From an uncultured Acidimicrobiaceae bacterium (GTDB taxonomy: Bacteria; Actinomycetota; Acidimicrobiia; Acidimicrobiales; SZUA-35), in the NCBI GenBank assembly GCA_947259095.1, contig CAMYLA010000003.1, positions 1 to 64,000 on the forward strand: DNA of 64,000 bases. Reading direction: 5' to 3'. The first letter of the stretch is position 1; each line of letters begins with the position of its first letter. A model generated the notes under the pieces. The model had not been told where the DNA came from. It searched no databases and saw nothing but the letters and a program-made list of their open reading frames with translations. The position numbers and the translations under genes are program-made. This document shows positions 58,791 to 64,000 of this stretch, piece by piece.

Positions 58791-60037
58791 GAACCAATCT
58801 GTTGGTCACGAACGACTATCCGCCGAAGATCGGCGGCATCCAGAACTACCTCTGGGAACTGTGGCGCAGGTTGCCCACCGGTGCGACCTCGATCTACGCA
58901 ACCCCCCATGCCGGCGCAGTGGCCTTCGACGCCGGCCACCCGCACCCGATCGAGCGATGCCCCGAACCGTGGCTGCTTCCGTACCCATGGCTGGGCCGTC
59001 GGGTGCGGCGGCTGGCCGGCGAAGCGGGGGCGGACATCGTCATGTTCGATCCCGCCGTCCCGGTCGGTGCGCTCGGCCCCGGTCTCGGTTTGCCCTATGG
59101 AGTGGTGCTCCATGGTGCCGAGGTGACCATACCGGGGCGGCTGCCCCTGCTCCGGACGCCGCTGGCCAGCACCCTGCGAGGGGCCTCGCTGGTGGTCTCG
59201 GCCGGCCGCTACGCCCTGGCCGAGGCGGTCCGCTGCGCCGGTCGGCCGTTGCCGTCGGTGGTGATTCCTCCCGGTGTCGACGCCCACCGTTTCGCGCCGC
59301 CCACCCCGGCCGCCAGGGAGGCTACACGACGCCGTCACGGCATCGGGCCCGACGATGTGCTCCTGGCGACGGTGAGCCGTCTGGTTCCGAGAAAAGGCAT
59401 GGACACACTGATCCGGGCCGGGGCCGAGGTTGCCAGGCGGCGTCGTGGCGGCTCGGACCGGGGCGGGCGGGGCGACGTGGTCAACGTGGCGGCCGACAAT
59501 GCCGCCGCCACCGATCAGCGCGCCCCTCGGACCGCAGCGGGCAGTGGCCCCCGCTTCCGAATGATCATCGGTGGCACGGGCCGTCAAGCTGCCGGTCTTC
59601 GTCGGCTGGCCGACGAGCTGGGGGCACCGGTCGAGTTGCCGGGTCGGCTGAGCGATGAGGAGGTCGTCGAGCTCTACGGCGCCGCCGACCTCATGGCCAT
59701 GCTCTGCAACGAGCGTTGGTTCGGCCTGGAGCAGGAGGGCTTCGGCATCGTGTTCCTCGAGGCGGCCGCAGTCGGCGTACCGCAGGTCGCCGGACGCTCC
59801 GGCGGGGCCCACGAGGCCGTTGAGCACGGTGTGACGGGCCTCATCGTCGATGACCCCACCGACGTCCGGGCCGCCGCCGACGCGCTGGAGGCCCTCATCG
59901 ATGATCCTGACCGCCGCCGGGCCATGAGCGCTGCGGCCCGACGTCGAGCGGTCGAGCACTTCGACTACTCGGCCCTGGCCGAGCGCTTGCAGCACGCTGT
60001 CGACGACTGTCAGATGGTTCGGCCGCCGGGCCGGTAG
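58787..60037 (+). CDS. GT4-family glycosyltransferase
   Basis: 416 residues of the GT-B fold. The N-terminal half starts NLLVTNDYPPKIGGIQNYLWELWRRL, a hallmark of GT4 enzymes, and shows GVVLHGAEVTIPGRLPLL. The C-terminal half has LATVSRLVPRKGMDTLIRA, VELPGRLSDEEVVELYGAADL, and FGIVFLEAAAVGVPQVAGRSGGAHEAV with the ExxxxGxP donor-phosphate site. Related actinobacterial enzymes add mannose to phosphatidylinositol (PimB'-type) or make polysaccharide; which is not certain here. A TTG at 58787 overlaps the queG stop. A short Gly/Arg/Asn-rich insertion (about 220-245) interrupts the C-terminal domain. Confidence 0.88.
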   Translation: MRTNLLVTNDYPPKIGGIQNYLWELWRRLPTGATSIYATPHAGAVAFDAGHPHPIERCPEPWLLPYPWLGRRVRRLAGEAGADIVMFDPAVPVGALGPGLGLPYGVVLHGAEVTIPGRLPLLRTPLASTLRGASLVVSAGRYALAEAVRCAGRPLPSVVIPPGVDAHRFAPPTPAAREATRRRHGIGPDDVLLATVSRLVPRKGMDTLIRAGAEVARRRRGGSDRGGRGDVVNVAADNAAATDQRAPRTAAGSGPRFRMIIGGTGRQAAGLRRLADELGAPVELPGRLSDEEVVELYGAADLMAMLCNERWFGLEQEGFGIVFLEAAAVGVPQVAGRSGGAHEAVEHGVTGLIVDDPTDVRAAADALEALIDDPDRRRAMSAAARRRAVEHFDYSALAERLQHAVDDCQMVRPPGR

Positions 60038-60084
60038 CGGCCCGCTGCGAGCGGCCATGGCTCGCCAAATGCTGTCGGCCAACC

Positions 60085-60090
60085 TAGTCT
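60085..60090 (+). promoter_or_regulatory. Leaderless-type -10 TAGTCT
   Basis: TAGTCT ends nine bases before the GTG at 60100. Confidence 0.35.
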
Positions 60091-60099
60091 GAGGGGCCT

Positions 60100-60591
60100 G
60101 TGTCCGATTATCAGCCGGAAACGAGATCGTTGGAGCACACCGGAGCCTCGGTCGTGGTCCAGGCCACGGTCGAAGACTGCTTCGCAGTGGGGGTTGACAT
60201 CGGCCGGTACCCGGAGTGGGTCGAGAACCTGCGCTCGGCCGACATCCTGACCACCGACGAGCTGGCAAGGCCCCGGACGGTGCGATTCGAGGCCGCCGGT
60301 CTTGGTCGGATGTCGAGCTACGTGCTGGAGTACGACCTCAGCGACGCCCCCCACCGGTTGGAGTGGAGCCTGGTGGCCGGCGACCTCACCCGAGCGATCG
60401 AGGGCCGCTATCTGTTCCACGACATGACTGAGGATCCGGCGATACCGCTGACCGAGGTCGACTACGAGCTGACCATCGATTTGGCGGTCCCGCTGCCGGG
60501 GTTCGTCAAGCGGCGGGCCGAGGACAAGATCGTCAAGGCGGCCCTCAGCCGATTCAAGCAACGGGTCGAGGGGAAACCGGCAACTGCTTGA
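60100..60591 (+). CDS. SRPBCC-family protein (polyketide cyclase/coenzyme Q-binding-like)
   Basis: 163 residues. TGASVVVQATVEDCFAVGVDIGRYPEWVENLRSADILTTDE is the typical SRPBCC start, with a hydrophobic-ligand cavity in a START-like fold. The C-terminal helix, KRRAEDKIVKAALSRFKQRVE, is standard. Bacterial members bind lipids, polyketides or quinones. GTG start with TAGTCT nine bases upstream. The next gene is 72 bases away on the same strand. Confidence 0.8.
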   Translation: MSDYQPETRSLEHTGASVVVQATVEDCFAVGVDIGRYPEWVENLRSADILTTDELARPRTVRFEAAGLGRMSSYVLEYDLSDAPHRLEWSLVAGDLTRAIEGRYLFHDMTEDPAIPLTEVDYELTIDLAVPLPGFVKRRAEDKIVKAALSRFKQRVEGKPATA

Positions 60592-60663
60592 GCGCCGGCT
60601 GCGGATCGCAATGCCTCCGGGTTCTTACTTGAGTCGGCCGGGAAAGTCGTCGAAGACTCCATC

Positions 60664-62403
60664 ATGCGGTTACTTCGCTTCGATTTTCGGGATGATCTCA
60701 GCAGCGTTGATCTTCACCCCCTCATCACCGTTGTCTCGAACCTGAAACCTGCTCACAAGCGGCAGCTGTTCGAAGCCGTCCGGCGCCTGTCGAACGGCTC
60801 GACGCTGGGACTCCGGGGGCTGATCGAGCATCAGGGACTGCTTGTCGAGCTCGACGCCGGCGCCGGCGACCCGCTGGGCTCGGTGGCGACCAGCGCCACC
60901 GTGCTGGCCTATGTCGACGGACCGTCCGGGGCTGCGGCGGAGGTCGGCCTCCAGGCCGAGATCGACCAGTGGGAACGCCAGGCGGCCATCGATGCGGTGT
61001 CGGTGGAGGAGATCCGCTCCGATCTGAACCTGGCGCTCAAGGCCAGGACCAGCGAGCTGCGGCGCTTGGTGGAACCGGGCTTCGAGGCCGAGGGCGGACA
61101 CGGCGCCTCCCCGAGGAAACTGATGATCGCCACCATCCGGCGGGCGTTCGAAGAGGCCATCGGTCACGAACCGGAGATCTCACAGTGCGATCCCGCCATC
61201 CCGGCACTGCTGCAACGGTGGGAGCAGAACATGGCCGGCCGGCAGGAGGCCGAGGAGCATCTTTCCCGGTTGGCGGCCGAGGCTGCGGAGGCGGAACGGC
61301 TCGTGCGCGACCGCACCCGCGACCTCGACATTGCAACCAAGGCGGCCAAGCCGGTGTTCCTGAACACCGAGCAGGAGGCAAGGCTGGAGGAGCTCTGTGA
61401 CGCCTCGAGCGCCTCGGACTCCCCATCGAGATTAGGTCTTTGGAAGCGTTCGTTCAGCAACGAGGACGAGGCCGAGCGCCGAGCCCTGCTCGATCTCGTC
61501 GGTGTGAGGAGCTGGACCGAGTACTCGGTGTTCCGACTGTCGCCGACGGTCTCGGCGGACCGGCTGGCCGCGGTGTCCAGAGCCGAAGCGGCGCTTGGGG
61601 AAGCCAGGGCGACGCTCGACGGAGTTCGGGCCCGCCATGCCGCAGACCCCATTGCGTCGGCACTCGACAACGAGCTGGAACGGATCAAAGTCGAGAGTCA
61701 GCCGTTTCTCGGCGTGGTGGTCCCGTCTGACATCGGGGCCGTCCTCCGGGAACAGATCGTCCGGGTCGAGAACCCGGACTGGACCGTGGCCATCAATCAC
61801 CTCCGCGACGCCCTGTCGAGCAACGATCTCCACCCCCCGTACGGCCTCGAGCCCCAGGAGATCCTGGGCTGGACCGACTCGTGGCTTCGAGCCCAGGAGA
61901 GTCTCGACGAGTCCGGCGATGACGACGACGATGGCGACGGCTCGGTCAGGGCCAAGGCCCGGGAACAGGATCTGTTGCAGGCGGCCGAGGCCGTCGCCGC
62001 CGACGGGAAGCGGCTGGCCAGGCACCATCGAGCGCTGTCCCAGATCGACAAAGCGGAGCAGGACGCGGCCCGCTCGGCTCACCGGGTCCGGGAACTCGAG
62101 GAGCAGCTGCAGTCACGCTCCACCGGACCACAGATCACCACTGCCGACGAGGTGCTGGCTCTCGTCAGCCCGATTGCCGAGCAGGTCCTGCTCGATGTCG
62201 GTGGCTCGCTACCGATCGTCGTCGTCGGCGACATGGCCGGGCTCGTCGCGGCCGAAGTCGAGGCGATGATGGGTGCGCTGGAGGAGGTTGCCGAGCAGGT
62301 CCAGGTGATCCTGGTCACCGGCCACGGTGGCATCACCGACTGGGTGCTCGGGGCCGGACTGGAACGGGCGTCGGTGGCCGCCGAGGCCCCGGCCCCGCTG
62401 TAG
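60664..62403 (+). CDS. SMC/RecN-like coiled-coil protein with a lost Walker A motif
   Basis: 579 residues. The start, MRLLRFDFRDDLSSVDLHPLITVVSNLKPAHKRQLFEAV, has the strand arrangement of SMC/RecF-like ATPase heads, where GPNGxGKS should be; here it reads SNLKPAHKRQ, so ATP binding is unlikely. Long coiled-coil segments follow (about 175-235, 290-335, 430-495), with VGDMAGL near the end in place of a Walker B and D-loop block, then EQVQVILVTGHGGITDW, which matches the H-loop segment of such heads. It probably has a structural or regulatory role; DNA or partner binding is inferred only. Confidence 0.65.
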   Translation: MRLLRFDFRDDLSSVDLHPLITVVSNLKPAHKRQLFEAVRRLSNGSTLGLRGLIEHQGLLVELDAGAGDPLGSVATSATVLAYVDGPSGAAAEVGLQAEIDQWERQAAIDAVSVEEIRSDLNLALKARTSELRRLVEPGFEAEGGHGASPRKLMIATIRRAFEEAIGHEPEISQCDPAIPALLQRWEQNMAGRQEAEEHLSRLAAEAAEAERLVRDRTRDLDIATKAAKPVFLNTEQEARLEELCDASSASDSPSRLGLWKRSFSNEDEAERRALLDLVGVRSWTEYSVFRLSPTVSADRLAAVSRAEAALGEARATLDGVRARHAADPIASALDNELERIKVESQPFLGVVVPSDIGAVLREQIVRVENPDWTVAINHLRDALSSNDLHPPYGLEPQEILGWTDSWLRAQESLDESGDDDDDGDGSVRAKAREQDLLQAAEAVAADGKRLARHHRALSQIDKAEQDAARSAHRVRELEEQLQSRSTGPQITTADEVLALVSPIAEQVLLDVGGSLPIVVVGDMAGLVAAEVEAMMGALEEVAEQVQVILVTGHGGITDWVLGAGLERASVAAEAPAPL

Positions 62404-62586
62404 CAATCGCCCTCCCTGGTCGGAGGCCCCCGGTCGGTGGCCCGTGGCCGGTCTGGTCCGGGTCGGTGCCGATACGCTGATCGTTCGACGGCCGGGTCGC
62501 TGACTGCTTCCAGACCGCTTGCCGACGGCGTGGCCGGCCTCGCAGTGTCGGTCCGATCCGAGCCGGTGGGCAAGCGAGGGTGAGAG

Positions 62587-63597
62587 ATGAAGGTCTGGAG
62601 GTCCAGGGTCGGCAACGCCGATACGGCAACCGCTCCACGGCAGGGTTCGAGTTTCGTCGGCGTCGACGTCGGCGGGACGAAGATCCTCGGGGTCATCACC
62701 GACGGTCTCGGCGCCATCGAACAGGATCGTGAGCTGCAGCCCACCCCCGAGGCCCCCGATCTGCTGGCCCCGGCGATCGTCGAGGTGGTTCGAACCCTGC
62801 TCGAACGTAACCCCCGGGGGGTTGGCATCGGCGTCGGGGTGCCTGGCCTGGTCGACCACGCCGGGGTACTGCACTACGGGCCAAACGTCCAGGGTGTGCT
62901 CGGCCTCGACATCGCCGGCCGGCTCAACGAGGTGTTCGATCTGCCGGCGGTGGCGGAGAACGACGGGTACCTGACCGCGGTGACCGAGCATCGTCTGGGC
63001 GCGGCCCGCGGCCATGACCACGCCATCATCATCACCCAGGGCACCGGCATCGGCGGTGGCCTGATCGTGGGCGGCCAGGTGCTGCGGGGGGCCAACGGTT
63101 TCGCCGGCGAGCCGGGTCATATGCTGATCGACCGTTTTGGTCACCGCTGCGCTTGTGGCCGGACCGGATGCTGGGAATCGGTTTCCTCCGGCGCCGGGCT
63201 GGCCAACATCGCCCGCGACCTGGTGGGTGAGGGTCGCGGTTCCAGGATCCTGGAGGCGGCCGGCGGTGATCCGACCGCCATTCGCGGTGAGCATGTGTCG
63301 GCCGCCGCCGCCCTCGACGATCCCGATGCGGCCGAGATCCTGGATCGTTTCTCCTGGTGGGTGGCACAGGGGATCGGCAGCCTGATCGCCCTGCTCGATC
63401 CCAGCATCGTCGTTCTCGGCGGTGGCCTGTCTGCCATCAGCGAGGAGTTCATCGACGGGGTCTCCGGCAAGGTCACCGATGCGGTGGTCGGCGGCCTCTA
63501 CCGCCCGGTGGTGCCCATCGTGGCGGCCGACTTCGGCGCCGAGGCCGGTGCCCTCGGGGCCGCCCTCCGGGCCAGGGACTTCGTCATCAACGGGTGA
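62587..63597 (+). CDS. ROK-family sugar kinase (glucokinase-like)
   Basis: 336 residues. SFVGVDVGGTKILGVITDG is the ATP-phosphate motif. GVGVPGLVDHAGVLHYGPNVQG and AENDGYLTAVTEH provide the sugar site. GEPGHMLID, GHRCACGRTGCWESVSSGAGL is the ROK zinc-binding CxCGxxGCxE signature. The C terminus has IVVLGGGLSAISEEFI. It phosphorylates a hexose such as glucose or N-acetylglucosamine; the exact sugar is unknown. ATG at 62587 follows a GAG-rich leader. The first 22 residues are an extension. Confidence 0.9.
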   Translation: MKVWRSRVGNADTATAPRQGSSFVGVDVGGTKILGVITDGLGAIEQDRELQPTPEAPDLLAPAIVEVVRTLLERNPRGVGIGVGVPGLVDHAGVLHYGPNVQGVLGLDIAGRLNEVFDLPAVAENDGYLTAVTEHRLGAARGHDHAIIITQGTGIGGGLIVGGQVLRGANGFAGEPGHMLIDRFGHRCACGRTGCWESVSSGAGLANIARDLVGEGRGSRILEAAGGDPTAIRGEHVSAAAALDDPDAAEILDRFSWWVAQGIGSLIALLDPSIVVLGGGLSAISEEFIDGVSGKVTDAVVGGLYRPVVPIVAADFGAEAGALGAALRARDFVING

Positions 63598-63650
63598 GTC
63601 CCGGGCTTCGGCCGGGCTGAGCTCGAGGAACACCCAAACCGTCGGCTCAA

Positions 63651-63710
63651 TCGCAGTTGGCGATCGTAGGAAATCGCAGTGGGCGATTCGCCGAGGGCCA
63701 CAGTTGGCGA
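63651..63710. repeat. Three 13-bp palindromic direct repeats
   Basis: TCGCAGTTGGCGA (63651), TCGCAGTGGGCGA (63674) and CCACAGTTGGCGA (63698) recur at 23-24 bp spacing. The first two have TCGC/GCGA arms around a five-base core. They lie about 85-145 bases before the aminotransferase start and could be an operator array. Confidence 0.6.
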
Positions 63711-63782
63711 CCGACCGGGGACCGTGGCGAGGATCGGCCCGGACCGCTTGTCGGGCTCCCGCTCGACCCCGGCACGGGCCAG

Positions 63783-63788
63783 TAGGAT
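63783..63788 (+). promoter_or_regulatory. Leaderless-type -10 TAGGAT
   Basis: TAGGAT ends seven bases before the ATG at 63796. Confidence 0.45.
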
Positions 63789-63795
63789 CTCAGCC

Positions 63796-64000
63796 ATGGA
63801 CTTCCGGCGAATCGACCACCTCCCGCCCTACGTGTTCTCGATCATCAACGACCTGAAGATGGACGCCCGGCGGGGCGGAGCCGACGTGATCGACTGCGGC
63901 TTCGGCAACCCGGACCTGCCGTCGCCGGACATCGCCGCCGACAAGCTGGCCGAGGCGGCGAAGTTGGGTCGCAACCACCGCTACTCGGCCAGCCGGGGGA
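63796..64000 (+). CDS. PLP-dependent aminotransferase, cut by the window end
   Basis: The first 68 residues, MDFRRIDHLPPYVFSIINDLKMDARRGGADVIDCGFGNPDLPSPDIAADKLAEAA, read like the N terminus of a class I aminotransferase (AlaA/AlaC or LL-diaminopimelate-type), with the DxGxGNPDxPxP segment that precedes the substrate-binding strand. The catalytic Lys lies beyond the window. The ATG follows TAGGAT, and the palindromic repeat array sits upstream. Confidence 0.85.
   Translation, partial: MDFRRIDHLPPYVFSIINDLKMDARRGGADVIDCGFGNPDLPSPDIAADKLAEAAKLGRNHRYSASRG

Overview
The window is a high-GC (roughly two-thirds G+C by eye) bacterial chromosome segment. Gene content points to an actinobacterium, most likely Acidimicrobiia: F420/flavin-type LLM oxidoreductases, mycofactocin genes, an actinobacterial YacP-like NYN protein, a type A RNase P RNA and many GTG starts. 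At least fifteen genes have a TAnnnT hexamer 5-9 bases upstream of the start codon, which looks like a leaderless promoter signature. The taxon call is inference from gene content, not from a marker-gene search.

Layout. 0.2-2.7 kb: an envelope-stress-like protein, then a damaged stretch where a tatA 5' end meets an ABC ATPase 5' end tail to tail and the adjacent permease is frameshifted. 2.9-5.1 kb: small catabolic or redox enzymes (cupin, VOC, carboxymuconolactone decarboxylase family, PPOX family). 5.1-10.6 kb: a DyP-type peroxidase with a long extra N-terminal region, followed upstream by a 1073-residue AAA ATPase-cyclase regulator. 10.8-14.5 kb: an internally deleted isochorismatase-family gene, a secreted beta-helix protein and an LLM oxidoreductase. 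14.5-18.5 kb: a MoxR-DUF58-DUF4129 operon. 18.6-25.1 kb: secondary-metabolism or lipid-type enzymes. 25.6-34 kb: an unknown cytoplasmic protein, a bifunctional PBP, housekeeping genes, RNase P RNA, and a rubrerythrin reading in frame into TrpD. 34.0-38.9 kb: a small zinc-ribbon protein coupled to a giant YacP/NYN coiled-coil protein.

38.8-57.1 kb is the centrepiece, an expanded mycofactocin locus. The precursor MftA, its chaperone MftB and the radical SAM enzyme MftC form one operon. Creatininase-family MftE and glycosyltransferase MftF sit in a second operon with a ferredoxin (FixX-like), an ETF beta subunit and a MoxR/VWA pair. ETF alpha and two mycofactocin-type OYE/FadH flavoproteins form a third operon. 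A FixC-like ETF dehydrogenase, a SAM methyltransferase and a zinc alcohol dehydrogenase lie among them. A simple reading is that MftA-C-E-F build and glycosylate the cofactor, and that the ETF/FixC/FixX and OYE proteins move electrons between it and the respiratory chain or other substrates. Recognisable mftD, mftG and mftR are not in the window.

57.3-64 kb: a small Cys-rich protein, QueG (QueF is at 44.7 kb), a GT4 glycosyltransferase, an SRPBCC protein, a degenerate SMC-like coiled-coil protein, a ROK kinase, and the start of an aminotransferase cut by the window end.

Several loci (0.8, 2.3, 10.99 and 44.4 kb) show truncations, internal deletions or frameshifts. They may be real decay or assembly/consensus errors; the sequence alone cannot decide. 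No tRNA, rRNA, CRISPR array, insertion sequence or prophage was recognised.
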